Made by a program: the position numbers and the translations under genes. Below, one piece after another: positions 1-14,520 of a stretch of 48,500 bases of DNA (position 1 is its first letter; the number at the start of each line of letters is the position of its first letter). The DNA comes from Glandiceps talaboti (Eukaryota; Hemichordata; Enteropneusta; Spengelidae): assembly GCF_964340395.1 (NCBI RefSeq), contig NC_135565.1:7994242-8042741 (forward strand). The letters run 5' to 3'. The notes beneath the pieces were generated by a model. The model ran no database searches and had not been told where the DNA came from. It was given only the letters and a program-made list of their open reading frames with translations.

Positions 1-554
1 TTATATTGTACGTTCGGTCCACAGGCAAAATATTGAATCGGTATAAGATATTGTTTTCCTTTGAATGACTGGCTTAAAGCCTTGGTATTTAGTTCTGTAA
101 TGTTTTTACCCTCTATTTCATCAGGTGTTTCTACCATGTCTAACAAATCAATGTCCCCCTTGTTAGTATTGCCTTCGTCATTGTTCTGATTACTTTCGTT
201 GTTGTTCGTATTAGTCTCGTCATTATTCGTATCGTGTTCGGGGTTGTTCGTAGTACTTTCGTCACTGTTCATATTCCTTTCTTCCGACCTTGTATCAGTA
301 GTTCCATTTGTGCTAACCTTCTTCACGTCTCCGGACGTTCCATCATGACCTTCGTGTACGATGGTTGGTTCTGTACTATAATTTCCTTTCTCACCATTCC
401 AAGCAGACGATTTCGTCATAGCACCATTTTGTGATATTTGGTACATTACAAGTGGGCGTATGTGCCCTAATTTTCCATGCACCATGTAATAACACACACA
501 AAATGTAACTGCTCCTGTGAGGATGCTGCATAGAAACATTTTCTTCTTCTTCAT
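1..554 (-). CDS. Gene 0 (partial): type II membrane O-fucosyltransferase-like protein, 5' part of exon 1
   Basis: An open frame runs from an ATG at 554 to the left edge of the window: 184 codons plus two bases, so the gene continues outside. A second in-frame ATG lies two codons upstream (560), but the 554 ATG aligns with the start shared by genes 1-5. The product begins with a Lys-rich cytosolic tip (MKKKKMF), then a hydrophobic anchor at about residues 7-24, then a stem of about 140 residues. Residues 85-132 of the stem are unusually rich in Asn, Glu, Asp, Ser and Thr (for example NNDETNTNNNES). The catalytic domain opens near residue 167 with QYLIPIQYFACGPNVQY, which matches the same point in genes 1-5. 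The role is inferred from the complete paralogs: fucose transfer in the Golgi or ER lumen. The stem differs clearly from all neighbours, so this is the most divergent array member visible. Confidence 0.85.
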   Translation of the reverse strand, partial: MKKKKMFLCSILTGAVTFCVCYYMVHGKLGHIRPLVMYQISQNGAMTKSSAWNGEKGNYSTEPTIVHEGHDGTSGDVKKVSTNGTTDTRSEERNMNSDESTTNNPEHDTNNDETNTNNNESNQNNDEGNTNKGDIDLLDMVETPDEIEGKNITELNTKALSQSFKGKQYLIPIQYFACGPNVQY

Positions 555-642
555 GGCCATGATTGAAAAACCAGTTTTTCTCTTAGATTGTACACAGTTC
601 CGTTTTGTACTGTGTGTTGTCTGTAGATACAATGATGGTTAT

Positions 643-668
643 ACACGTCAGCTTAGGTGGTGACGTCA
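643..668 (-). promoter_or_regulatory. CRE-like promoter pair of gene 0
   Basis: The palindrome TGACGTCA (661-668) lies about 100 bp upstream of the gene 0 start, with a second half-site ACACGTCA at 643-650. The same pair, in the same order and spacing, precedes genes 1 and 2. TGACGTCA is the consensus for CREB/ATF-type bZIP factors. Use as a promoter is inferred from position and conservation among paralogs. Confidence 0.5.
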
Positions 669-3034
669 GAACACGTTAATATTTTGATAAGGCAATTTTT
701 GATATTTTAGGCACACATGTGGATATACAGGGATACAAGATAAACAATCGTTAATACGTCCGGTTGAACGATGATGTCTCCCTTCAATGCTGATAATTTA
801 CCAAATATCACGATTCGAATAGATTAAATTAAAAATAAATGTCTCTACTGCCATATTTCGTTCATTAATATAAAGCCATCATACTAATATTTGAAGGATG
901 CTGGACCACGTTATTCAAAGTATATAGCATTTTTGTTTCTGTAGATAAAGCCTTTATTGTATAGAAATCGAGTGTAGTTGAAAATACCTAACCCTAATAT
1001 CATATTTCGTATTTCTTATTTTCGGGGGAGGAGGAATTAGGTTGGCTAGCTGTATTTAGAATAAAGTCACGTGTTCATAACATGCATAACATTACTGAAA
1101 CTAGGGTTCTGCGGTCCTGCCTTCAAGCTTAACTAAAGTGCTGATAAGTGCTGATATTCTTAGGTAGAGCATGGGACTGTACTAAAAATTCCTAACCCTA
1201 TTGTTGCTTCTTGTTTTTATATTCCATGGAGAGGTAAGGGATAGACTGGCAATATTTAAAGTTCAGATATTACAACAAGCATAGCACATCTGCAGGTTGC
1301 ATCACATGACCCAAATGACTGATTTCATCAATTGTCACCCATAATGATTTTTATCTGATTTCTTTTAATTTTCTAAAGTGTTAATTAATAACCTGTCTTA
1401 TCTAGATACAGGCCCAGGGAACTGACGTATGCTGTTGCACTGGTATGACCTGTCAACATGGTAGTTTATAGCATACTGTACATGTAGCCACTGGCCTAAA
1501 ATACAAAGTATATACGTAATAATAGTTGCTAATGTTGAGGTCTGTTGAAATACACAAGTAAATAATTATATACACTCTGACTCTGCTACACTCCTTTAGT
1601 GAACACGTGTACTGGACTCACGGATCCTGTGACATATACAGGCTTTGTACACCCCTAAATAATATTGAATCATATATTGATCTACACAGATCTAGGAAGT
1701 CTAATTAAGAAACAACAAATCTTTATTAAGTGTATTCATGTATTAATATGTCATTTGAAATCGATCATAACCCTGTGTCACATTGACCTCTGTCATATTT
1801 TACACAAGCTGGGTTTATAAAGATTTTTTACTCGCATGAAATACAAAAGAACTCGATTATACTCTTCTAATATAATGATAATGTTGATGCATACATTCAA
1901 AGTCATCACAAGTCATCTTCTGCCATTGTTAGCACAATTCATAGAATTAGAAATGGGTTCTCGATAACGAATCCGGAATAATGTGCCTGAATGCCAATTT
2001 TCAGCCCTACCAATAGGACATGATTAGAGAGGTTTAGATGTACGAATTTGCATGTGTTCTATATGCGAAACGTCACGTCACGTGATTCGAAGTAACCTAC
2101 GCGTTCTGTATCAGATGGTGCTGCGTCAAAAGGGGTGGTTTTGTCATTTTTCTTGCATTATATGTCGTATTTTTTTATGTAAGAGTTCGGAAATGTAACT
2201 GTAAACTAATTGTTGGGGTTTTCCCGTTGGATAGTTGAATGAAAAATGTTGGAAAACAAAGGTACATGGTTGGCCTTCTTGACAGGAGATGCCAACGCGT
2301 ATGCGCACATTCCACTGTCTTTCAAGTTTGAGTTCTGAACGTGTAGCTAAACAAAACACTGTAAGCATCATACCTGTATGCCTGCACGATCATGCCCCGT
2401 GCACTTAAGCATTCTATACATGTATCTAAAACTCTCTATTGTTAAATGGAAAGGGTTCCCAGTGAATATGTTTTATAAACATCTTTGATGTGAAATAAAA
2501 TGGTTTTATTCACTTCCAATTATCACTATGGAGTTGGTATTCATCAGAGGTTATGCGGAAGTGACGTGCAGGCCTTGCTAGAAAACATCCACATGTCACG
2601 ACTGCTTGTTTTATTAAGTAATTAAAACAACTATAGTAATAGTCGACAACACGTTGTACACGGTTGCCTGGCAAAGGCCGATCACTTCCGCCTAAGTTCT
2701 AATCAATGTCTGCTCCGTACTGATAAGTGACAGTGAATGAAACAAAATCTTATCTAACACGATCTTATCAAATTTCTTTCAGTATGTAAAATAGTACTTG
2801 TACCTGTTAATATCCCTCCATAAAACGAACATACGAAAATCCCACAAAACAACAGGACTGTATAGACAAATTTTTATCTGAGCAAATATGTATACGAAAC
2901 CCCATATTTGGGGGCTCCTTGTCACAAGAGTTACTGTAAAGATGCAATCTGGAATATTAAAACCTCTTCGGGTTTCCTCAGCTGTATTACATTACGTCTC
3001 ATCTTGGATACTACTTGTATATCTTTATTTGTTG

Positions 3035-3190
3035 TCATGGTGATAGAATTGTTAGAGTGACCAGCCTGATAACTACATATTGCTGGTTCGAGCGTTGCCG
3101 CTGCCAGTTGTTTCTAAATGGCTAAAGTCCTTGAGCAAGATTCAAACCACGATTGTGTATAAGGCCTAAAAAACCACATTCTGTGTTTCT
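3035..3190 (+). repeat. tRNA-derived SINE-like element (spacer copy 1)
   Basis: An A-box-like stretch (around GTTAGAGTGACC, about 3052-3063) is followed by a B-box-like GGTTCGAGC near 3085. After these comes a body that recurs six more times in the window (…GTTTCTAAATGGCT… then …GATT.GAACC.CGATTGT…). Here the 3' tail found in other copies (CCTAGCTGTATAATTGGGACC) is degraded. The order of A box, B box and non-tRNA body is typical of tRNA-derived SINEs. The family name cannot be fixed without a repeat library. Confidence 0.55.
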
Positions 3191-3865
3191 GATTACGCTC
3201 AATGTTCGAATAGCTGAGGTAGCCAGATTGTTTATTTTATTTTTTTAATGTTTTTTTTTCATATGTGAGTGTCTAATTCAGGCAGTTATTTCCATTGTTT
3301 TCCATATGGTCTCTGTGTTATTGGTGTCTTCTCATCAGATGTACAGCCATTAGAGATTGGAAAATCAGTTTTATATTGTCTTTTTAAGTTGATGTCAGTT
3401 TCTGCATCCACTATTTCTTGCGAGACTTCACAATTTTCGCGATGTTATTATTTTTTTCTCGAATACGTCAGAAAAAGTTTAGGGTCGGCTTGAAAAAAAC
3501 TAGGTGGGGTCGGGTAACCGGAACCAACGAATTTCTTTGTTTAGGCCTAATTTGGGACGTCGTAGAATAGAGTTTGCACGCAACATGAATACTTTACATA
3601 GTATGCAATCGATTGTATACTCCCCATTGAGTTTAGAAAGTATAAAGTAATTGTGCCACTTTAAGTCCATGGCATAGGTAATAATTATAAGGGTGGGAAA
3701 GCATAATTAGTCTTGTTCTTATACTTGCACTATATACTTAAATATACAGATACATTGCCACTAAATGTCCAAACACGATAAAATAAAGTAGTTAGACTGT
3801 GTGATTTACAGGCTAGGATAAAAAGTCTATTCCCCTAAAATCCTTAAATGAAGGGCTCGTAATGT

Positions 3866-4049
3866 TCATTTTATAGGAACTGGTTTCCAGCTTGGTAGGT
3901 GTTCTAAAGCAAAAGAGGGTTTGCCGTCTTGATGACGTAGATGCGTTATAAATGATGACCAGTTTGATTGTCGTGTAAACAGAAACAATGCAGCGTCTGT
4001 AAAATTGAAAAAAATAACCTTATTGGATGTTATAGTATAGGCAAGTTTT

Positions 4050-4090
<41 letters not shown>

Positions 4091-4091
4091 A

Positions 4092-4126
<35 letters not shown>

Positions 4127-7100
4127 GGATGGATGGATGTGTTCATGCTTTCTAATTCTGATTTCCTGTATGTCTATAATAGTAAACGAATCCTTGGGCT
4201 ATCACAATATCTGTCAATGAAACATTATATAAGTTCACCGGCTAACTTTATCTGTCAGTCGTACATTCATCAATTGATAAACTATTTCGTTGTCAAATTA
4301 CGTCGTTTATCAAGCCTTCGATACTTTGTATTAGTATTTACTTGTATATAATCCTGCTAACCAATACATTGCTGAACACATAGTGGTTAGGTCACGAACA
4401 CGTTAATGCAAAGCTGACCAATTTGTTATTCTTGCTATCTATTAGCCTACCTAAAGACACTACTCTATAAACCTACCCATGGATGAGTGTATTTGTTAAA
4501 TGTCTTCAAGCAGAGTTTCCTTAGCCTGATGTCAGATTATTAATAAATACTTACGTTGACATATTTCTTGTTCTACTAGTGATAGCATATACTTGTCCTG
4601 TATAAATTCATTCATGTCTGGAGAAACGTTCATTTCAATTATTGATTGCATGTCGAATATATTGGGTACTTTTCCTTTCCGTAAAACCATAGGGTACGCC
4701 TGCAAACAATGTAATAATGAGTGTCAAAATGTATTTTTTTTTATATTGGTTCATACAGATAAGGAAATTTCAAAAATGCATACTCGTTACACATGGAATC
4801 AAAGGGCTACTTATGACTACAGTCAAATATATCGTATGTATTTTCCCAGACTTCAATGACCTCAATATATTACAATTACTTGCATTTTGTAAATGGTCGT
4901 TATGTCTGAGATGTTGTACTTATCTAGTTTATTGTAGAAGATACACTCAGTTCAACTACAATGTTGAGCCAACTTGGAAACATGGTCTTGATGAGAAAAT
5001 GTAAATTTGGGGTTGGTATAAGAAATTACTAGCCCTTTTAAATTTGTCGACATTGAACTCCATTACCAACGCACATAGGAGGTCTTTTTCAACATAGAGT
5101 AATAAAGTAATATAGTGCGTCAAGCTAGTGAAAGCCGGCAGCGGAGAATAGCTATCAATATTGTATGATACATTGTATATTTGACACAGACGCTTTTTGG
5201 GTGAGGTTAGGTGAAATAGGGTGTTTATTTCCATCAAATTAGATTAAAGCAAAATTGTTTGTTTGATTACATTTATTTAATTATTATGGACTGTAATACT
5301 TAATGGGGAATATCACACAAGGAAATAAATTAACTTTGTGTTCTAGAGAGTTGTTTAACTCATTTCAGGATCTTTCCAGTGGGCCACATTTCCTCAACAG
5401 ACTCAACGAAAATGTGTATGCAATATTTGGATAATGAATATTTGTGGCCTTTTCACTGAACGTAATAGGACCTCAGGACTTATAGTTATTCATTGAAAAA
5501 GAATCAAGAATCTACCAGCGGAAAAGTGTAAGTGACTTCCATATGAAAATTTGAGTACATTTACAAATAGATCCTACGTGTATGGTCTATGCTTTACAGA
5601 GCAACTGAAAAATGAAGTAGCTGGTAGATTTCTGACGGTAGACGTCTTCTATTTATGCATATTCCTGTATTTGATTCAGTGTTGTTCATTTATATTCTCC
5701 CATGATGGTCGCAATTATTGTGCAATATTTATTGATTTTAAACTTACCGTTGAAAAGGGTGGATAGGCAACATATGCACAGGACAGATTATGCTTCGTCA
5801 TCAGGGTAAGGATGTTTGGAATAGTTCTTATTGCATTTTCATTGTAAATGGGCAGCCGTACATAACAGGATGGATGTCGTTCAGGAAATCGACAGCTGTA
5901 GGTAAAAAGGATCAACACTGCTATAAAAGGGAACTTGCAATTCAGACTGAGCATGCTCAGACGCAAAGGACTATGGGATTATCTGTGGTTATTGTAATAC
6001 CTAATTTGGAGCTACCGATAAAGAAACCTCCGACAATGGTCAGGGTGACTATGAATTGATTATTTGAGGTTACAAACAATGTAACATTATTGTTTACAAT
6101 ACTAAATGATTAGTATTTATCATCACATTTGCCGTGCTACAACATTCAACATGGTGGGTTTGCAAGTTCCCTATTGACACGATTATGTTTAACTTAATAG
6201 AAACGTACAAATATCCTTCAAATATGCTATCATTTGCTATCACAATGAAGTGCTACCATAGCCGCGATTTATGGGCGTTTGAGTTGGCGCATCGCATGGT
6301 GGTCTGCTTGAAGGGGGGTGAATAACCTCCCATTCCAAGGGCTCAAATGCGCATATTATGGCTAATACATGTATTTTCATTATTTATTATTTATAAAACA
6401 GCTGAAGATATTTGTGAATCTGATGAGTACAATGTTTCCATCTTGTAATATCTTGTGTTATATTTGTTGTAAAATGCAAATTGTTCACTTTATTTTCAAA
6501 TTACTTACTGTTTTCTGCAAATTAATCTCTTTATATGCATATCGTCATATAACTTACGTTTCTCCAGTCTTGTTTCTCCAATGGATAGCCAGATAAGGTT
6601 TTCCATGACATATTTGACTTACAGCATTTTCAGCAGTTTCTCGTATCTGCTTGGAGCGTCGGAGATGAGTTGAAATTTTAGCCTTCATTGCCAAATCTCT
6701 TTTATGTACATGATTAAAAGTATAGATGGAGAACAAACCAAGGCATTTCATCTGATTGATTGGTGCACTTAAACCGTCGCTATACATGACTTTTGATGTC
6801 TCCTCTTGACTATAGTCTGGGAGTTCAATGCCGAACAGTTTACGAAACGCACTTATGTAAGGCACATACTGAGACTTTAGTATGGAATAATCCATAATTG
6901 GGGATGCGGCCATTAGTACAATATCCACGGTATTATTACACTCTTTTTTGAACGTATCCATTGACACTGTATCCACTATTTTATGGAGCTGCTGCACATC
7001 AAATGTTTTGTTAAATGACTTTAGTCCCGCTTCTCTCGGATGGTGGTGCTGGCTGCCAAGCGATGCAAACGGTATCTCAACAATGCTTCTATTCTGATAC

Positions 7101-7582
7101 ATAGCCATTCTCAACGCTGATCTGAAATGGTTATATTGGACATTAGGGCCACAGGCAAAGTATTGGAGTGGTAAAAGATATTGTTTAACTTTAGATGACG
7201 CTCTTTCGATCACCTTCTTCCCTACCTTCACTTTCATATCACTTTCGTCGTAGCTCGCATTGCTTTTATGTTTATTTGTAATATCTTCGTCTTTGTTCGT
7301 ATTGCTTTCGTCCGAACTTGTACCAATAGTTACATTTTTGTCAATCTTCTTCTGGTCTCCAGCATCAGGTCCTTTATGTCCCATGGTTGGCTCTGCACTA
7401 TCATTTTCTTTCTTCTCAATCTGAGCAGACGATGTCGTCTCAGCAACATTCCCGCCCATTTGTGATATTTTGGACACTTTGATTGGGTGTAAGTATTTTA
7501 CTTTGCCATGTAGTATGTAATAAATGGTGAACAAAATAATGAATCCAGTGAGGACGCTACCTTTAAAGATCTTTCTCTTCAT
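3866..7582 (-). CDS. Gene 1: type II membrane GDP-fucose O-fucosyltransferase-like protein (4 exons, 482 aa)
   Basis: The gene is complement(join(3866..3996, 4555..4699, 5748..5895, 6558..7582)). All introns are GT-AG (donors GTAAGT; acceptors TTTACAG, TTTGCAG, CCTACAG) with phases 2, 0 and 1. The start at 7582 (MKRKIF) is chosen because gene 3 has a stop just upstream and genes 4-5 start at the same point; an in-frame ATG at 7666 would add 28 residues. The product has a basic tip, an anchor at about residues 8-24, a Ser/Asn/Asp/Lys-rich stem to about 133, then a lumenal enzyme domain. Motifs include FACGPNVQYNHFRSAL followed by QNRSIVEIPF, like the N-terminal loop of the O-FucT family. IHWRNKTGE (His334, Arg336) matches the family's H-x-R GDP-fucose motif, and NWSSFITHLR (about 451-460) matches the C-terminal SSF block. 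The acceptor substrate is unknown. No KDEL-like tail is seen. Exon 4 differs somewhat from genes 2-5 (TRQSNWSSF; LRHQDGK). Confidence 0.88.
4050..4139. repeat. Microsatellite (GT)n-(CTGT)n-(GGAT)n in intron 3 of gene 1
   Basis: About 38 bp of GT, then about 36 bp of CTGT, then a few GGAT units. It lies about 55 bp upstream (in gene orientation) of the exon 4 acceptor. Genes 2-5 carry microsatellites of other motifs at the same place. Confidence 0.95.
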
Positions 7583-7679
7583 GGCTATGGTTGACATACA
7601 ATTCTCAGATGAACAGAATTCCGTTTTTGTATTGTTCGTCGCCAGTAAATTTGTGCGTAGTTGCAATGACTATATTATT

Positions 7680-7705
7680 ACACGTCAAAATAGGCAGTGA
7701 CGTCA
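7680..7705 (-). promoter_or_regulatory. CRE-like promoter pair of gene 1
   Basis: ACACGTCA (7680-7687) and the palindrome TGACGTCA (7698-7705) lie about 100-120 bp upstream of the gene 1 start, matching those of genes 0 and 2. A role in transcription is inferred, not shown. Confidence 0.5.
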
Positions 7706-8037
7706 GAACACATGATAGAATTTTGATAAGACAAATGTTAACATTTGAGGCACATATGTTGATATGATAACAAGGATACAACTGCAACATAAACAATGTG
7801 AACAATTGTTATTATATAGATAAAGACAATCTGGCTTCCGTGCTGATATTATGACAAATGTACTGAAGAGATTTTCAAATGCAAATATAGCCCAACGATT
7901 AGACATCTTGCAGCAACTATTTTCCGAGGCTTAAAGCCAGGAGAAACTCGTTGCTTCATAACAGGCCGAGGTGATATATAACGTCTATTGCTTACTCATT
8001 CTCGCCATAATCCAAAAATCGCTCCCGACCACATGGC

Positions 8038-8088
8038 TGTGTGTGTGTGTGTGTGTGTGTGTGAGATAGAGAGATTGAGAGACAGACT

Positions 8089-8154
<66 letters not shown>

Positions 8155-8161
8155 GAGGGGT

Positions 8162-8196
<35 letters not shown>

Positions 8197-8262
8197 GGCA
8201 GACAGACAGAAAAAAACAGAAAGACAGACAGAGAGACTGACTGAAAGAGAGAGACGGTGACA
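8038..8262. repeat. Microsatellite (GT)n and (CAGA)n
   Basis: About 13 GT units followed by long CAGA/GACA runs broken by GAGAGGGGTAGAGACAGA and AAAAAACAGAAAG. The same composite array, with different unit counts, lies at 14234-14450. Confidence 0.95.
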
Positions 8263-8904
8263 GAGACAGGGAAAATGTAGAAATATGTCGAAATATATGA
8301 GTGAATAAATCATATATACCCTAGCTTGTTTACCTAAAGATGGATGCGACTCCACTCTACACTCAGTTGATTGTGTCTTAGTAAACTAGTGTAGGAAATA
8401 ATTGTTAAAGGGAAAGGATTCTTTATGAATTCGTTATCTTTAATAAAAAACTTTGTTAAACGACGCAAAATGGACTTATTCCAATCACTTTCATTATCAA
8501 TATGGACTTGGCATTGATCCAGCCTTTGGAGGAAGTGACGTGTGTGAACCTTCCGGTGAAAGCAGTAACCTATCTACTTGTATTATTATATAGTTTCTAT
8601 AACAATGTAAGAAGTCTACAACAGTTCTCTGGCTAAGTTATGATCGACGTCAGCTCCATACTGATAAGTTACTGTGAATGAAAGCAACCCATTTGATCTC
8701 GTTTAACATCCAAGTTCTTTAATTAAACTTTGTTAATTCAATATATTTAATAGTACATGTACCTTTTAATATGTAGCAATGATTACAACTACCCCCACCC
8801 CCGGGAAAATTAATATACATAAGAAATAGCAACAAAATCAACAAATAAACTCATCTTATTCACCTTTAATTAAGAAGCCTTATTCGTTTATTCATACATT
8901 TGAA

Positions 8905-8941
8905 CTCAGACCACTATGGACCACCTTTACAGTGGTCTGAG
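8905..8941. mobile_element. 37-bp hairpin micro-insertion with 7-bp target duplication
   Basis: Perfect 11-bp inverted ends (CTCAGACCACT / AGTGGTCTGAG) surround a 15-bp centre. The unit is flanked by the direct repeat ATTTGAA (8898-8904 and 8942-8948). The paralogous spacers at 24.26 and 30.77 kb have one ATCTGAA and no insert. It therefore looks like a transposed palindrome, far shorter than normal MITEs. A sister copy is at 16895-16931. Confidence 0.6.
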
Positions 8942-9114
8942 ATTTGAAGCAAATATTTATACAAATACTCATATTTAGGTCAGTAATATAATGACATCCT
9001 TGTCAAAAGACTTCTGGAAAGATGCAATCTGGAGAATTAAAACCCTCTTGGGTGTCCTCACCAGTATTATATTGCATGTCATCTTGAATAATAGGTGTAG
9101 ATCTTTATATGTAG

Positions 9115-9240
9115 TCATGATGGTATTGTTGATAGAGAGACCAGCTTGAAATCTACCCTCGCCATTGCCGTTTGTATCTAAATTACTTAAATTCTTGAAG
9201 CATCCTAGCTGCATAATTAGGGACCTGGTAGGATAGGGGT
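9115..9240 (+). repeat. SINE-like element (spacer copy 2)
   Basis: Contains the shared body (CTCGCCATTGCCGTTTGTATCTAAAT…) and the tail CCTAGCTGCATAATTAGGGACCTGGTAGGATAG. It sits at the same place relative to exon 4 of the next gene as the other spacer copies, so it was inherited by duplication and not inserted independently. Confidence 0.55.
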
Positions 9241-9254
9241 TACAGTATGAATAT

Positions 9255-10150
9255 TATACAGGGTATGCAATGGATTGCATACTCCCCATGGAATTGAGAA
9301 AGGAAAAAAGGGGACATTGTGCCACTATATGTCCGTGTCAGGTGTAATACTTCTAAAGTGTTTTAGGAACGATTGCACAATGTCAGACAAGTTCAATAAG
9401 CGAAATTCGTTCGTTCAGGGGGAGGGAAGGGGGTCTGGCGGCAATGCAATTGCTGAAATTCATTTTTGCACTTCTAAGCATATTTCGATGGAAATAATTC
9501 CTTCAACGATAACAGCTTTTGTATTTACTACTGAGATGTTGATACGTTGATAAAAAATTACTTCAAGTTCTAATGTGAATATGGTGCTGGGTTTCTGGTA
9601 GTATTTGAATATGTTACATATCTTTAGATTACTTCGATTATAGAGGTGTGATTGACCGCTACAGATTTCATCAAAGTTTACATCATATATATATAAATGT
9701 TTGATGTCGCACAGGTGAGCGTTTGTTTAGGGGGGGGGGGTTGACCTTAGCGAACGATGTTCGTTTGTTGAGCTTGCGCAAGATTGTGCGATCGTCCCTT
9801 AAGCATAGTGTGAAAAGCATTACATAAAACTAACATTATTATTTCTATTGTCATTCCACAATATTCTACTATTATACAGGTTAACTACTGACACTGCACA
9901 TTTATCGCTGCAGATTTCTACAAAATGTCCACTTATAAAACCATAATTTTGTTGGATTGTATGCTGGAGTTGAGAAAGTATATGTGCCACTATAGGTACG
10001 TGCAAGGGTAATAATTGGAAAGCGCTTTCAGCACTGTGTGGGACAGCTTTATACAAAAAACTAGCACTAATTATATTGTCCTTACACCCTATTCTATATA
10101 ATGCATACAGTTACATTTCTACCAATTGTCCATATATGAAACAATAGATT
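9255..10150. repeat. Two diverged copies of a ~200-bp spacer repeat
   Basis: Two blocks share GGATTG.ATRC…TTGAGAAAG…TGTGCCACTATA.GT.CGTG…: one from about 9260, the other from about 9955. The pair recurs at about 17.26/17.95, 24.51/24.71 and 31.01/31.23 kb, and a single unit lies near 3.6 kb. No coding content is evident. Confidence 0.5.
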
Positions 10151-10213
10151 TGTTATAGGTTAGGGTACCATCTTTGAGAAGGGAGATTCCCCAAAATGAA
10201 GGGTTCGTAATGT

Positions 10214-13780
<3,567 letters not shown>

Positions 13781-13877
13781 GGCTATGGTTGACGTACAAT
13801 TCTCAGATGAACAGAATTCCGTTTTTGTATTGTTCGTCGCCAGTAAATTTGTGCGTAGCTGCAATGACTATATTATT

Positions 13878-13903
13878 ACACGTCAAAATAGGCAGTGACG
13901 TCA
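13878..13903 (-). promoter_or_regulatory. CRE-like promoter pair of gene 2
   Basis: ACACGTCA and the palindrome TGACGTCA (13896-13903) lie about 100-120 bp upstream of the gene 2 start, identical in layout to gene 1. A bZIP-binding role is inferred. Confidence 0.5.
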
Positions 13904-14233
13904 GAACACATGATAGAATTTTGATAAGACAAATGTTAACATTTGAGGCACATATGTTGATATGATAACAAGGATACAACTGCAACATAAACAATGTGAA
14001 CAATTGTTATTATATAGATAAAGACAATCTGGCTTCCGTGCTGATATTATGACAAATGTACTGAAGAGATTTTCAAATGCAAATATAGCCCAACGATTAG
14101 ACATCTTGCAGCAACTATTTTCCGAGGCTTAAAGCCAGGAGAAACTCGTTGCTTCATAACAGGCCGAGGTGATATATAACGTCTATTGCTTACTCATTCT
14201 CGCCATAATCCAAAAATCGCTCCCGACCACATG

Positions 14234-14234
14234 G

Positions 14235-14271
<37 letters not shown>

Positions 14272-14292
14272 ATAGAGATTGAGAGACAGACT

Positions 14293-14330
<38 letters not shown>

Positions 14331-14337
14331 GAGGGGT

Positions 14338-14398
<61 letters not shown>

Positions 14399-14450
14399 AA
14401 AAAACAGAAAGACAGACAGAGAGACTGACTGAAAGAGAGAGACGGTGACA
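14234..14450. repeat. Microsatellite (GT)n and (CAGA)n
   Basis: Sister of the array at 8038-8262. The GT part is longer and the CAGA parts have different counts, as expected for replication slippage after duplication. Confidence 0.95.
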
Positions 14451-14520
14451 GAGACAGGGAAAATGTAGAAATATGTCGAAATATATGAGTGAATAAATCA
14501 TATATACCCTAGCTTGTTTA

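Larger units (their letters stand above)
561..3865. other. Spacer between gene 0 (5' side) and gene 1 (3' side)
   Basis: No gene was recognised here. The right half is a diverged version of the spacers seen at 8.4-10.2, 16.3-18.2, 23.4-25.1 and 30.0-31.5 kb. Shared landmarks are a stretch near 1660-1740, a GGAAGTGACGTG block near 2555, the SINE-like element near 3035-3185 and a ~200-bp repeat unit from 3600. The left part (about 950-1300) resembles 22.1-22.35 kb upstream of gene 3. This shows that gene plus spacer was the unit of duplication. Confidence 0.6.
7583..10213. other. Spacer between gene 1 and gene 2
   Basis: Non-coding. It holds, in order, the gene 1 promoter, a GT/CAGA microsatellite, a block with GGAAGTGACGTG (about 8530), a 37-bp hairpin insertion, a SINE-like element and two ~200-bp repeat units. 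It is nearly identical to 13781-18206 once the transposon at 14521-16319 is removed. Short ORFs in it are shadows or simple-repeat translations. Confidence 0.75.

Noticed and set aside
2144-2371. 75-aa minus-strand ORF in the gene 0/1 spacer
   Set aside because: No paralog in the other spacers, no domain, no splice context.
7268-7465. Plus-strand ORFs over exon 1 stems (also 234-434 and 13463-13663)
   Set aside because: Antisense to the real minus-strand coding exon.
7605-7906. Extension of genes 1 and 2 to the upstream ATG, and small ORFs over the promoter
   Set aside because: Gene 3 has lost the upstream frame and genes 4-5 start at the internal site, so the internal Met is the conserved start.
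8081-8262. Telomere-like or satellite DNA
   Set aside because: The unit is CAGA/GACA, not a known telomere repeat; ordinary microsatellite.
7988-8355. ORFs of 90-119 aa made of TDRQ or CLSVCLSV repeats
   Set aside because: They are translations of the CAGA/GT microsatellite, open in several frames only because of the repeat. The same applies at 14190-14534.
9275-9550. 91-aa plus-strand ORF found twice (also 17272-17547)
   Set aside because: Conserved only because the spacer was recently duplicated; older spacer copies do not keep the frame and no gene features are present.
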